A DNA stretch of 64,000 bases from Azotobacter bryophylli (GCF_042643485.1 NZ_JBHRSJ010000019.1:71981-135980); one strand, 5' to 3'. Shown: positions 33,381 to 43,165, counted from the stretch's first letter. Numbers and translations: made by a program. Notes: a model not told the origin generated them from the letters alone.

Positions 33381-36300
33381 ATGCTCAGCCTCTATCACGC
33401 CCCCGACCTGGAAACCCTCGGCGAGCTGGCCACCACCCTGCTGGCCCAGCCGCAGAGCGATCCGCTGGCGCCGGCGCGGGTGGTGGTGCCGAGCCAGGGC
33501 ATGGGCCGCTGGCTGACCCTGGAACTGGCGCGCAAGCAGGGCATCGCCATGCAGCTGGATATCCAGCTGCCGTCCAGCTTCGTCTGGGACCTGTCGCGTC
33601 TGGTGCTCGGCCAGTTGCCCGAGCAGTCCGCCTTCACGCCGGCGACCCTCGGCTGGCGCCTCTACGATTGGCTCTGCGAGCCCGCGCAGCTGGCCCTGGC
33701 GCCGCGCCTGGCGCACTACCTGGACGGCGGCGACGAGCGCCGGCGCCTGGCGCTGGCGGGGCGGATCGCCGACGTTTTCGACCAGTACCTGCTCTATCGC
33801 GACGACTGGCTGGCCGCCTGGGAGCGCGGCGAGCGCCTCGGCCTCGGCCCCGACGAGGACTGGCAGGCGCTGCTCTGGCAGGAGCTGACCAAGGACGGCC
33901 ACCCGCACCGCGCGCGCCTGCTCGACGACCTGCTGCACCGCCTGTACTCCCCCGAGCCCATCGCCGGGCTGCCCGAGCGCCTGCTGCTGTTCGGCATCAG
34001 CAGCCTGCCGCCGCACCACCTGCGGGTGTTCGACGGCCTGGCCCGGCACACCGAGGTGATCGTCTTCGCTCTCAACCCCTGCCGCGAGGCCTGGGGCGAG
34101 ATCCGCGACGTCCGCGAGCTGGCGCAGCAGCCCGGCGCGGACGACGGCGACTGGTACCTGGACATCGGCAACCCGCTCTTGGCCAGCCTCGGCAAGCAGG
34201 GCCGGGACTTCTTCGACAGCCTGTTCGCCCTGGCCGGCGAGGGCGCCGGGCAGGAGATCGGCCTGTACTCGGCGGACGAGGACCTGGCCGACGACAGCCT
34301 GCTGCACGCCCTGCAGAACGACATCCTGCGCCTGCGCGCCCGCCGGCCGGAGGAGCGCCTGGCCCTGGGCGAGGACGACCGCTCCCTGGAACTGCACATC
34401 GCCCACTCGCCGCTGCGCGAGGTGGAGATCCTCCACGACCAGCTGCTCGCCCGCTTCCAGGCCGATCCCGGCCTCAGCCCCGACCAGGTCGTCGTGCTGA
34501 CCCCGGACATCGAGCGCTACGCCCCCTACATCGAGGCGGTGTTCGCCTCCCGCGACGGCCGCGGCGTGCCGCGCACGAGCGCCCCGCGGACGGCCGCCCC
34601 ACGGATGGCCGCCCCACGGATGGCCGCCCCACGGATTCCCTACAGCCTGGCCGACCGCAGCCTGCGCGCCGAGGTCCCGCTGATCGAGGCCTTCCTCGGC
34701 CTGCTCGGCCTGCCGGAAAGCCGCTTCGCCGCCGAGGAGATCCTCGCCTGGCTGGAGCAGCCGGCCATCGCCCGCCGCGCCGGCATCGAGGAGGAGGACC
34801 TGCCGCTGCTGCGCGACTGGCTGCGCGAGGCCGGCGTGCGCTGGGGCCGCAACGGCGCCCACCGCGCCCGCCTGGGCCTGCCGGACGACGCCTCCTTCAC
34901 CTGGCGCCAGGGTCTCGACCGCCTGCTGCTGGGCTTCGCCGCCCCGCCGCAACTGGCCGGCCAAGAGGCGCCGCTGCTCGGCGACTGCTGGCCGCTGGAC
35001 GCCCTGGAAGGCGCCCGCGCCCAGCTGCTCGGCCGGCTGGTCGGCTTCGTCGGCCAGCTCGCCGCCCTGGCCGACGACCTGCAGCGGCCGCGGCCGCTGG
35101 CGGATTGGGCCGACCGCCTGCAGCAGCTGATCGACGAGCTGTTCGACGAGAGCGAGGCCGGCGACACCCTGCTGCTGCTGTCCCAGGCCTGCGCCGCGCT
35201 GCGCGACCAGGCCCAGGCCGCCGGCATCGAGCGGCCGCTGAAGCTGGCCCTGGTGCGCCAGGAGCTGACCGGCGCCCTGGAGCAGGGCGGCGGCGCCTCG
35301 GGCTTTCTCACCGGCGCGGTGACCTTCTGCACCATGGTGCCGATGCGCAGCCTGCCGTTCCGCCTGGTCTGCCTGCTCGGCCTCGACGACGGCGCCCTGC
35401 CGCGGCGTACCCCGGCCGCCGGCTTCGACCTGATCGCCCGGCACCCGCGGCGCGGCGACCGCGCCCGGCGCCTGGACGACCGCTACCTGCTGCTGGAAAC
35501 CCTGCTCTCGGCCCGCGAGGCGCTGTATCTCAGCTACGTCGGCCGCGACCCGCGGGACAACGCCGAGCTGCCGCCCTCGGTGCTGGTCAGCGAGATCCTC
35601 GAGGCGGTGGACCAGACCGCCGTCTGCGGGGACTCCGCCAGGGCCAGCGAGCGCATCGTCGTCGCCCATCCCCTGCAGCCCTTCTCGCCCGGCAACTTCG
35701 AGGACGGTCGCCGCACCGGCTTCGCCGCGCCCTGGTTCCGCGCCGCCCGGCGCCTGGCCGAGCCGCCGGCGACGCCCGAGTCCTTCGCCTCGCCGCTGCC
35801 AGAGCCGGACGCGGACTGGCTGACCGTCGAGCCGTCGCTGCTGCTGAAATGCTTCCAGAACCCGGCGCGCTTTCTCCTCGAACAGCGCCTCGGCCTGCGC
35901 CTGGCCGACGCCGAGCAGGCCATCGCCCCCGACGAGCCCTTCGCCCTCGAAGGCCCGGCCCGCGGCGGCCTGCGCCGGCTGGCCCTGAGCGCGGTGGAGC
36001 ACGGCTGGAGCGAGGCCGACGAGCGCGCCGTGGCCCGCGCCGCCGGCTGGCTGCCGCCCGGCGAGCTGGGCTACGCCCTCTGGGGCCGGGAGCGCGGCCC
36101 GGTGCGCGCCTTCGCCCCGCGGCTGTTCGACGCCCGCCCCGAGGCCGCGCCGCAGCCCCTGCCGGTGGATGCGAACCTGGCCGGGGTGCGCGTGCACGGC
36201 TGGCTCGACGGCGCCACCGCCGAGGGCCTGTTCGACTGGCGGCTGACCCGGCCCGGGCCCTGGGACCTGCCGCGCTTCTGGCTGCGCCACCTGCTGCTGA

Positions 36301-36710
36301 ACCTGTCGGCGACCGCCGGGATCGGCCGGGAAAGCCGGCTGCTGTCGCCGGCTGGCGACTGGCGGCTCGGCCCGCTGGACGATGCCGCCGAGTTGCTCGA
36401 ACCCTGGCTCGCCGCCTATCGCCAGGCCCTCTGCGAACCCCTGCCGCTGCTGACCCGCGCCAGCCACGACTTCGCCCAGGCGCTGGCCTCGCCGGGCGCG
36501 CGGAGCCAGAAGCCGCCGGTCGAGGCCGCCCGCGCCAAGGCCCGGGTGGCCTGGGAAGGCAGCGAGTTCGGCCTGGCCGGCGAGTGCTGCGACCCCTGGT
36601 ACGCCCTGGCCTTCCGCGACCGCGATCCGCTGGACGCGCGCTTCGAGGCGCTCGCCGAGCGACTGCTCGGCCCGGCGCTGGCGGCCCTGGCCGGGGAAGA
36701 CGAAGCATGA
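33381..36710 (+). CDS. recC: Exodeoxyribonuclease V gamma subunit RecC
   Basis: An 1109-residue subunit of RecBCD that splits DNA strands and recognises Chi. The start ATG at 33381 gives MLSLYHAPDLETLGELATTL; upstream in-frame codons lack support. Helicase-like but catalytically inactive domains and an inactive nuclease-fold C-terminus are expected. Motifs such as VVVPSQGMGRWLTLELAR and LLFGISSLPPHHLRVFDGL are diagnostic. An in-frame 15-bp repeat array lies near residues 400-420 (34581-34640). It is followed by recB after 52 bases, giving the order recC-recB-recD as in Pseudomonas. Confidence 0.93.
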   Translation: MLSLYHAPDLETLGELATTLLAQPQSDPLAPARVVVPSQGMGRWLTLELARKQGIAMQLDIQLPSSFVWDLSRLVLGQLPEQSAFTPATLGWRLYDWLCEPAQLALAPRLAHYLDGGDERRRLALAGRIADVFDQYLLYRDDWLAAWERGERLGLGPDEDWQALLWQELTKDGHPHRARLLDDLLHRLYSPEPIAGLPERLLLFGISSLPPHHLRVFDGLARHTEVIVFALNPCREAWGEIRDVRELAQQPGADDGDWYLDIGNPLLASLGKQGRDFFDSLFALAGEGAGQEIGLYSADEDLADDSLLHALQNDILRLRARRPEERLALGEDDRSLELHIAHSPLREVEILHDQLLARFQADPGLSPDQVVVLTPDIERYAPYIEAVFASRDGRGVPRTSAPRTAAPRMAAPRMAAPRIPYSLADRSLRAEVPLIEAFLGLLGLPESRFAAEEILAWLEQPAIARRAGIEEEDLPLLRDWLREAGVRWGRNGAHRARLGLPDDASFTWRQGLDRLLLGFAAPPQLAGQEAPLLGDCWPLDALEGARAQLLGRLVGFVGQLAALADDLQRPRPLADWADRLQQLIDELFDESEAGDTLLLLSQACAALRDQAQAAGIERPLKLALVRQELTGALEQGGGASGFLTGAVTFCTMVPMRSLPFRLVCLLGLDDGALPRRTPAAGFDLIARHPRRGDRARRLDDRYLLLETLLSAREALYLSYVGRDPRDNAELPPSVLVSEILEAVDQTAVCGDSARASERIVVAHPLQPFSPGNFEDGRRTGFAAPWFRAARRLAEPPATPESFASPLPEPDADWLTVEPSLLLKCFQNPARFLLEQRLGLRLADAEQAIAPDEPFALEGPARGGLRRLALSAVEHGWSEADERAVARAAGWLPPGELGYALWGRERGPVRAFAPRLFDARPEAAPQPLPVDANLAGVRVHGWLDGATAEGLFDWRLTRPGPWDLPRFWLRHLLLNLSATAGIGRESRLLSPAGDWRLGPLDDAAELLEPWLAAYRQALCEPLPLLTRASHDFAQALASPGARSQKPPVEAARAKARVAWEGSEFGLAGECCDPWYALAFRDRDPLDARFEALAERLLGPALAALAGEDEA
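34581..34640 (+). repeat. In-frame 15-bp tandem repeat within recC
   Basis: Four 15-base units: GCCCCGCGGACGGCC, two identical GCCCCACGGATGGCC, and GCCCCACGGATTCCC. They encode an APRMA-type pentapeptide repeat. Because the unit is a multiple of three, copy changes would keep the reading frame. Confidence 0.9.
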
Positions 36711-36762
36711 CGGGCAGCCGCGCTTCCATGACCGAATCCGCCCTTGTCAGGACGATGAGCCG

Positions 36763-39700
36763 ATGAGCCTCGATCTTCTCCACGCCCCCTTCGACGGCCG
36801 CTCGCTGATCGAGGCCAGCGCCGGCACCGGCAAGACCTGGACTCTCACCGCGCTCTACGCCCGCCTGCTGCTGGAGCGCCAGCTCGGCGTCGGGCAGATC
36901 CTGGTGGTCACCTACACCACCGCGGCCACCGCCGAGCTGCGCGAGCGCATCCGCGCCCGCCTGGCCGAGCTGCTCGCGCTCTACGACGGCGTGCCCAGCG
37001 GCGACGCCTTCCTCAACGACCTGCACGCCCGCCATCCCGGCGAGGAGGCGCGCCGCCGCCTGCTGCTGGCGGTGCACGGCTTCGACGAGGCGGCGATCTT
37101 CACCATCCACGGTTTCTGCCAGCGCGCCCTGCAGGACGCGGCCTTCGAGGCCGGCGGCGACTTCGACAGCGAGCTGACCCAGGACGACCGCGAGGTGCTC
37201 GACGCGCTGCTCGCCGACGCCTGGCGTGCCGAGCTGGCCGCGGCCGACCCGGCCTGGGCCGGCTTCCTGGCCAAGAGCGGCATCACCCCGGTCTGGCTGC
37301 GCGAGCGCCTGCGCAGCCACCTGGGCAAGCCCTACCTGCGCGTGGAGCCGCACGCCCTGCCGGCCCCGGCCGATTTCGAGGCCGCCCGCGCGGCCTGGGA
37401 ATGCGCCGCCGGGCTTTGGCGCAAGAACGGCGCGGACTGGGTCGCGGAGCTGGCGAACCACGGCGGGCTCAGCCAGACCACCCACAAGCCGGTCAAGTTC
37501 GCCCTCTGGGCCGGCGAGCTGGACGCCTACTTCGCCGATCCCGCGGCCCTGTTCGAGCCGCCCGAGGGGCTCAGGAAGTTCGGCAGCGAGGCCCTGGCCA
37601 AGGCCTGCAAGAAGGGCTACGACGCGCCGTCCTGCCAGCTCGCCCTGGCCCTCGACGAACTGAGCAAGATCCTCGGCGACAGCCTGCCGGCCGGCCAGGC
37701 GCGGCTGGTCGCCCTGCAGGTGCGCCTGCTGGCGCGCCTCAACGAGGAGCTGCCGGCGCGCAAGGCCGAGCAACGTCTGCTGGCCTTCGACGACCTGCTC
37801 AACCGCCTCGACCAGGCCCTGCAGGGCCCGGCCGGCGAGCACCTGGCGGCGACCCTGCGCGAGCGCTACCCGCTGGCGCTGATCGACGAATTCCAGGACA
37901 CCGACCCGGTGCAGTACGCGATCTTCAGCCGGATCTATCCGGCAGGCCCCGTAGTTCCGGGCGTCACGAGCGGCTCGATGGCAAGGAAGGCTTCGAGCGA
38001 GGAGCGAGACAGTACGGCGGGTACGGCGAGGTCCGAGGGAGAAGCTGACGCGGACAGCGAGTCGCGCAGTAGCCCGGGTGCCGACCTCTGTTTCGTCGGC
38101 GACCCCAAGCAGGCGATCTACGCCTTCCGCGGCGCCGACCTGGCCACCTACCTGAAGGCCCGCGGCGAGGCCCGGCGCCAGTACAACCTGCCGACCAACT
38201 ACCGCTCCACGCCGGAGCTGATCCAGGCGCTGAATCTTCTGTTCGCGCGCCCGCGGCCGTTCGCCGAGCCCGGCCTCGACTACCCGCCGGTCCAGGCCAG
38301 CAGCAAGCCCCGGGCGAAGCTGGTGCTGCCGGCGCTGGACGAGACGGAGCGGGGCGCGCCGCTGGGGCTGGTCTGGCTCGGCGACGACTATCTGAGCAAG
38401 GGCGAGGCCGGGGCGCGGGTCGCCGTCGACACCGCCCGGCGCATCGCCGCGCTGCTCGCCGCCGGCGCCGAGGGCCGCGCCTATTTCGAGGAGGGGGGCG
38501 AGCGCACGGCGCTCAAGGGCGGCGACATCGCCATCCTGGTCGCCAACCACCGCCAGGCCGGGGAGATCGCCGCCGAACTCGCCGCCCGCGGCGTGCCCAG
38601 CGTGCGCCGCGGGCGCGACAGCGTCTGGCAGAGCGAGGAGGCCCAGGAGCTGGCCGCGGTGCTCGCCGCCTACGCCGAGCCCGGCCGCGAGGGCGTACTG
38701 CGCTACGCCCTGGCCACCCGCCTGCTCGGGCGAAATGCCGTCGAGCTGGCCCGCTGCCAGGACGACGAGGCGGCCTGGGACCTGGAGCGCGAGGCGGCCG
38801 AGCGCTACCACCAGCTCTGGCAGCAGCACGGCTTCATGCGCGCCTTCCGCGCCTGGCTCGATGAGCAGAACGTGGCCGAGCGCCTGCTCGAGCTGGCCGA
38901 CGGCGAGCGGCGCCTGACCAACCTGCTGCACCTGGCCGAACTGCTGCAGGCCGCCAGTCTCGAACGTCCCGGCCTGGAGCCGCTGCTCGCCTGGTTCGAC
39001 GCCCAGCGCCGCAGCGAGGGCGGCGGCGACGAGGTGCTGCTGCGCCTGGAGAGCGATGCCGAGCGGGTGCAGATCGTCACCGTGCACACCAGCAAGGGCC
39101 TGGAATATCCCCTGGTGTTCTGCCCCTACCTGTGGGACGGCCGCCTGCTCGGCAAGCACAAGGACAGCGCCCGCTGCCACGATGAGGACGGCCGCCCGCT
39201 GCTCGACCTGGGCAGCGATCAGCTCGACGACAACCTGCAGCGGGCCCGCCGCGAGATCTTCGCCGAGCAGCTGCGCCTGGCCTACGTCGCCGTGACCCGC
39301 GCCCGCGACCGCCTCTGGCTGCACTGGGGGCCGGTGGACTGCAAGCCGAAGAAGGACGGCAGCCTCGCCGAGGAAGGCCTGCACACCAGCGCCCTGGCCT
39401 GGCTGCTGCACGGCCGCAAGCTGCCCGGCGAGGACGCCCTGAGCGAACTGGCCGCGCATCTGGCCGGTTGCGTCGGCGAGACCCTGCGCGGCGAGCTGGA
39501 CGCGCTGGTCGACGCCAGTGCCGGCACCTGCGAACGCCTGGCGCCGCTCGCCGACGAGGCGACCGCCCAGGGCCAGATCCGCGCCCGGACCCCGCAGCGG
39601 CTCGCCGAACTGACCCGCAGCCTGTACAGCGCCTGGCGCATCGGCAGCTTCTCCGGCCTGGCCGCCGGCAAGCACATGGAGGCGCCGGACCGCGACAGCC

Positions 39701-40440
39701 TGAGCATGCCCGACGCCAGCGAGCCGGGCGCCGGCTTCCACGCCTTCCCCCGCGGCGCCCGCTCCGGCACCTGCTTGCACGCCATCCTTGAGAGCTGGGC
39801 GCGCGGCAAGGGCCGCTTGGAGACGTTGGTCGAGCCGGCCCTGGAGGCCCACGGCCTGCCGGTCGACTGGAGCGCGCTGACCGCCGACCAGCTGCAGCGG
39901 GTGCTCGACTGCGACCTGGACGGCCGGGGCCTGCGCCTCTCGGCCCTCGATCCCGGCCGGCGCCTGCCCGAACTGGGCTTCACCTTTCCGGTTGCAGGGC
40001 TGGACGTGCAGCGCCTGCGCGCCGTCCTCACCGATCCGGCAATGGGGCTCGCCGAGCCGCTGCGCGAGGCCGCCGGGCGGCTGGAGTTCGACAGCCTGCG
40101 CGGCTTCCTCAAGGGCTTCATCGACCTGACCTTCGAGCACGAGGGGCGCTGGTACATCGCCGACTACAAGTCCAACTGGCTCGGCCCGGACGCCGGCCAC
40201 TACGGCGGCGAGCGCCTGCTGCAGGCCCTGGCCGGCGAGCACTACTACCTGCAGTACCTGATCTACCTGGTGGCACTGCGCCGCTTCCTCCGCCAGCGCC
40301 TGGCGGATTTCCGCGACGAGCAGCTGGGCGGGGCCTTCTACCTGTTCCTGCGCGGTATGCCCGAAGCCGGCGTCTACTTCGCCCGCCCGGCGGACGGCCT
40401 GCTGGATGCGCTGGACCGCCTGTTCGCGGAGGGTCGCTGA
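36763..40440 (+). CDS. recB: Exodeoxyribonuclease V beta subunit RecB
   Basis: A 1225-residue 3'-5' helicase and nuclease subunit of RecBCD. Walker A is IEASAGTGKTWTLTALY and motif II LALIDEFQDTDPVQY. FVGDPKQAIYAFRGAD, the late motif VTVHTSKGLEYPLVFCPYL and the nuclease GTCLHAILE and YIADYKSNWLG (catalytic Asp and Lys) are all present, so it should be active. An insertion of about 45 residues, rich in Ser, Glu and Arg, splits the segment between FSRIYPAG and DLCFVGDP (37946-38083). A REP-like element lies between recB and recD. Confidence 0.94.
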   Translation: MSLDLLHAPFDGRSLIEASAGTGKTWTLTALYARLLLERQLGVGQILVVTYTTAATAELRERIRARLAELLALYDGVPSGDAFLNDLHARHPGEEARRRLLLAVHGFDEAAIFTIHGFCQRALQDAAFEAGGDFDSELTQDDREVLDALLADAWRAELAAADPAWAGFLAKSGITPVWLRERLRSHLGKPYLRVEPHALPAPADFEAARAAWECAAGLWRKNGADWVAELANHGGLSQTTHKPVKFALWAGELDAYFADPAALFEPPEGLRKFGSEALAKACKKGYDAPSCQLALALDELSKILGDSLPAGQARLVALQVRLLARLNEELPARKAEQRLLAFDDLLNRLDQALQGPAGEHLAATLRERYPLALIDEFQDTDPVQYAIFSRIYPAGPVVPGVTSGSMARKASSEERDSTAGTARSEGEADADSESRSSPGADLCFVGDPKQAIYAFRGADLATYLKARGEARRQYNLPTNYRSTPELIQALNLLFARPRPFAEPGLDYPPVQASSKPRAKLVLPALDETERGAPLGLVWLGDDYLSKGEAGARVAVDTARRIAALLAAGAEGRAYFEEGGERTALKGGDIAILVANHRQAGEIAAELAARGVPSVRRGRDSVWQSEEAQELAAVLAAYAEPGREGVLRYALATRLLGRNAVELARCQDDEAAWDLEREAAERYHQLWQQHGFMRAFRAWLDEQNVAERLLELADGERRLTNLLHLAELLQAASLERPGLEPLLAWFDAQRRSEGGGDEVLLRLESDAERVQIVTVHTSKGLEYPLVFCPYLWDGRLLGKHKDSARCHDEDGRPLLDLGSDQLDDNLQRARREIFAEQLRLAYVAVTRARDRLWLHWGPVDCKPKKDGSLAEEGLHTSALAWLLHGRKLPGEDALSELAAHLAGCVGETLRGELDALVDASAGTCERLAPLADEATAQGQIRARTPQRLAELTRSLYSAWRIGSFSGLAAGKHMEAPDRDSLSMPDASEPGAGFHAFPRGARSGTCLHAILESWARGKGRLETLVEPALEAHGLPVDWSALTADQLQRVLDCDLDGRGLRLSALDPGRRLPELGFTFPVAGLDVQRLRAVLTDPAMGLAEPLREAAGRLEFDSLRGFLKGFIDLTFEHEGRWYIADYKSNWLGPDAGHYGGERLLQALAGEHYYLQYLIYLVALRRFLRQRLADFRDEQLGGAFYLFLRGMPEAGVYFARPADGLLDALDRLFAEGR
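37946..38083 (+). repeat. In-frame low-complexity insertion in recB
   Basis: About 135 bases, not expected in RecB, bounded by similar GTAGTTCCGGG (37951) and GTAGCCCGGG (38070) sequences. It resembles the GTAGCCCGGAT-type short interspersed elements common in Pseudomonas intergenic DNA, here translated through. The element lies just before the VGDPKQ motif. Confidence 0.6.
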
Positions 40441-40458
40441 TGCCTCGCCGCGCTTTGC

Positions 40459-40523
40459 GTAGGAGCGAACTCGTTCGCCATCACGCCCATCCCGCACCCC
40501 GTCGCGAACCGTTTCGTTCCCAC
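40459..40523. repeat. REP-like inverted pair between recB and recD
   Basis: GTAGGAGCGAACTCGTTCGCC (40459-40479) and, in inverted orientation, GCGAACCGTTTCGTTCCCAC (40504-40523) match the Pseudomonas REP pattern GTAGGAGCGARCTTGYTCGC. Two inverted REPs about 25 bases apart form a BIME-like structure in the 118-base recB-recD spacer. Confidence 0.65.
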
Positions 40524-40558
40524 GGGGCGGTTGCCGTCCCTGTCGCCAAGGAGGCCCG

Positions 40559-42388
40559 ATGAGCCTGCACGACCTGCCTCTCGGCCCCCTGGAACGGGCC
40601 TTCGTCGACAGCCTGCGGCGTCTCGACCCCAGGGCTCCGGACAGCGTCCTGGCCGCCGCCGCCCTGTGCTGCTCGGCTCTGGCGGCGGGCGACGTCTGCC
40701 TGCCGCTGGCCCGCCTCGCCGGCCGTCCGGCCTGGCCGGAGCTGGACGCCGGCTGCGTGCTGCCGCCGCTCGCCCAGTGGCGCGCCGAACTCGCCGGCAG
40801 CCGGCTGGTCGGCGCACTCGGTGCCTTCGCCCCCTTGATCCTCGACGGCGAGCGGCTGTACCTGGCGCGCTACCACGCCTACGAGACCCGTCTTGCCGCC
40901 CGCCTGCTGGAGCGCGCCGGCCGCCAGCCCGAGTTAGACGAAGCGTCCCTGCGCGACAGCCTGGCGCGGCTGTTTGCCTTCAATACCCAGCAGCCGGACT
41001 GGCAGCGTCTGGCCGCGGCCCAGGCGGTGCGCCGCAACCTGGCGGTGATTTCCGGCGGCCCCGGCACCGGCAAGACCACCACCGTGGTCCGCCTGCTCGC
41101 CGCGCTGCTCGAACAGCCGGGCTGCCAGGGCCTGGCCATCGGCCTCGCCGCCCCCACCGGCAAGGCCGCGGCGCGCATGGCCGAGGCGATCCGCAACGCC
41201 AAGGCCGAGCTGCCGGTGAGCGACGAGGTCAAGGCGGCCCTGCCCGAGGAGGCGCGCACCCTGCACCGCCTGCTCGGCAGCCGCGGAGACAGCCCCGCCG
41301 TGCGCCACGACGCGGCCAACCCGCTGCCGCTGGACGTGCTGGTGGTGGACGAGGCCTCGATGATCGACCTGGCGCTGATGGCCAAGCTGCTGGAAGCCCT
41401 GCCGCCGCAGGCGCGGCTGATCCTGCTCGGCGACAAGGACCAGCTGGCCGCGGTGGAGGCCGGCGCGGTGTTCGCCGAACTCTGCGAGGGCCGCGGCTTC
41501 GACGCCGAAGCGGCGAAGCGCCTGGAGCAACTGATCGGGCAGCGCGTGCCGGTCTCGAAACCGCGTTCGCTCCTCGGCGACGCCGTGGTGCTGCTCACCC
41601 ACAGCCACCGCTTCGCCGGCGACAGCGGCATCGGCGAACTGGCACGGCGGATCAACGCCGGCGACGGCCGCGGCACCCTGCAACTGCTGCAGGAGGGGCG
41701 GGCCGATCTGCTCTGGAACGCCGCGCCCAGCGCCGCCGCCTTGCTCGACCGGCTGGCGCGGGGCTATGCGCCCTACCTGACGGCGGCCGGGAAGGGCGAC
41801 CCGGCGGCGGCCTTCGCCGCCTTCGCCGCCTTCCGCGTCCTCACCGCCCAGCGCGAGGGGCAGTGGGGCGTGGCCGGCATCAACGAGGCCTTCGAGGCGC
41901 GCATCAAGCGCCGCGCCAACGTCGCCAGCCGCGAGCGCTGGTATCCCGGCCGCGCGGTGATGGTGCGGCAGAACGACTACGCCCTCGGCCTGTACAACGG
42001 CGACATCGGTATCTGCCTGGCGACGCCCAACGGCCTGCGGGTGTTCTTCGAGAGCGAACAGGGCTACCGGCCCTTCGCCCCGGCGCGCCTGCCCAGCCAC
42101 GACAGCGCCTTCGCCATGACCGTGCACAAGAGCCAGGGCTCGGAGTTCGGCGAGGTGCTCCTGGTGCTGCCGGAGACGCCGAGCCCGCTGCTGAGCCGCT
42201 CGCTGTTCTACACCGGCATCACTCGCGCCAGGCGGACGGTGGAGATCTGGGGTCTGCCGGCGCGCCTGCGCGAGGCCGTGGAAACCCGCGCCGAACGCGC
42301 CGCCGGCCTGGCCGAGCGGCTGGGCGCATCGCCCGCGCCGGCGTGCCCGCAGATCGAGCCGGCCGGCGACCAGCTAGACCTGTTCTAG
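40559..42388 (+). CDS. recD: Exodeoxyribonuclease V alpha subunit RecD
   Basis: A 609-residue superfamily 1 5'-3' helicase subunit. An N-terminal domain (about 1-150) precedes the Walker A GGPGTGKTTTVVRLLAALL. Motif Ia GLAAPTGKAAARMAEAI, Walker B VVDEASMIDLALMAKLL and the C-terminal VHKSQGSEFGEVLLVLP are complete. AAGGAGG precedes the ATG. It completes the RecBCD complex for double-strand break repair. Confidence 0.93.
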   Translation: MSLHDLPLGPLERAFVDSLRRLDPRAPDSVLAAAALCCSALAAGDVCLPLARLAGRPAWPELDAGCVLPPLAQWRAELAGSRLVGALGAFAPLILDGERLYLARYHAYETRLAARLLERAGRQPELDEASLRDSLARLFAFNTQQPDWQRLAAAQAVRRNLAVISGGPGTGKTTTVVRLLAALLEQPGCQGLAIGLAAPTGKAAARMAEAIRNAKAELPVSDEVKAALPEEARTLHRLLGSRGDSPAVRHDAANPLPLDVLVVDEASMIDLALMAKLLEALPPQARLILLGDKDQLAAVEAGAVFAELCEGRGFDAEAAKRLEQLIGQRVPVSKPRSLLGDAVVLLTHSHRFAGDSGIGELARRINAGDGRGTLQLLQEGRADLLWNAAPSAAALLDRLARGYAPYLTAAGKGDPAAAFAAFAAFRVLTAQREGQWGVAGINEAFEARIKRRANVASRERWYPGRAVMVRQNDYALGLYNGDIGICLATPNGLRVFFESEQGYRPFAPARLPSHDSAFAMTVHKSQGSEFGEVLLVLPETPSPLLSRSLFYTGITRARRTVEIWGLPARLREAVETRAERAAGLAERLGASPAPACPQIEPAGDQLDLF

Positions 42389-42481
42389 GAACGGCGCGGC
42401 CCCGGCGCGGATTTCCGCCTTCGACGTCCCGCCGAATGCCGGTTATACCTGTAGAAGGGCATTTCCGACGGGGGAGGGGGC

Positions 42482-43165
42482 ATGACGGTCAGGATCAGCC
42501 AGCGCATCAAGCGCTTCGAAGTGGTCGACGAAAGCCTGCAGCGCCCCGCGGCGGACGCCCCCGGCAGCCCGCCGGTGCAGATGGACGAGACCCTGCAGCG
42601 CCCGGAAATGCTCATCGGCGTGACCTACAAGATCAAGTCGCCGCTGTTCGAGCACGCCCTCTACGTCACCATCAACGACATCCTGCTCAACGCCGGTACC
42701 CCCTACGAGCAGCGCCGGCCCTTCGAGATCTTCATCAACTCGAAGAACATGGACCATTTCCAGTGGATCGTCGCGCTCACCCGCATCATGTCCGCGGTGT
42801 TCCGCAAGGGCGGCGACTGCACTTTCCTCGTCGAGGAGCTGAAGGCCGTGTTCGACCCCCGCGGCGGCTACCTGAAGAAGGGCGGGGTCTACATGCCCTC
42901 CATCGTCGCCGAGATCGGCGCGGTGCTGGAGCGGCACATGATCGCCATCGGCCTGCTCCAGGGCCAGGCCCTCGACGAAGCCCAGCGCCGCTACCTGGCG
43001 GAAAAACGCGCCGCCTACGAAGCCAGCCAGGGCGCCGTGGCCCTGGAACCCGGCGAAGGCTTCCCCCCCGGCGCGCAACTCTGCGGCCAGTGCAACACCC
43101 AGGCGGTGGTGCAGGTGGAGGGCTGCGAAACCTGCCTGAACTGCGGGCATTCGAAGTGCGGGTGA
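42482..43165 (+). CDS. nrdJb: NrdJb-like TSCPD-domain protein (class II RNR second subunit)
   Basis: A 227-residue protein matching NrdJb of the split class II ribonucleotide reductase of Pseudomonas (228 aa in P. aeruginosa). MLIGVTYKIKSPLFEHALYV, RPFEIFINSKNMDHFQWIVAL and FDPRGGYLKKGGVYMPS are visible. The C-terminus has zinc-ribbon cysteines (LCGQCN, GCETCLNCG). These TSCPD proteins help the B12-dependent reductase re-reduce or bind its partner. In P. aeruginosa nrdJa-nrdJb-thrB-polA are contiguous. Here nrdJa is not upstream (recD is), so this copy is orphaned or displaced. Confidence 0.85.
   Translation: MTVRISQRIKRFEVVDESLQRPAADAPGSPPVQMDETLQRPEMLIGVTYKIKSPLFEHALYVTINDILLNAGTPYEQRRPFEIFINSKNMDHFQWIVALTRIMSAVFRKGGDCTFLVEELKAVFDPRGGYLKKGGVYMPSIVAEIGAVLERHMIAIGLLQGQALDEAQRRYLAEKRAAYEASQGAVALEPGEGFPPGAQLCGQCNTQAVVQVEGCETCLNCGHSKCG

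Noticed and set aside
32207..36766. A very long reading frame overlapping pilU-like and recC genes
   Set aside because: It is made of low-complexity Arg/Ala/Pro/Gly residues and lies over better-supported genes. This is the usual artefact of high GC with few stops.
35587..40497. Long minus-strand frame opposite recC and recB
   Set aside because: No domain or motif and no ribosome binding site; recC and recB have intact motifs on the other strand.
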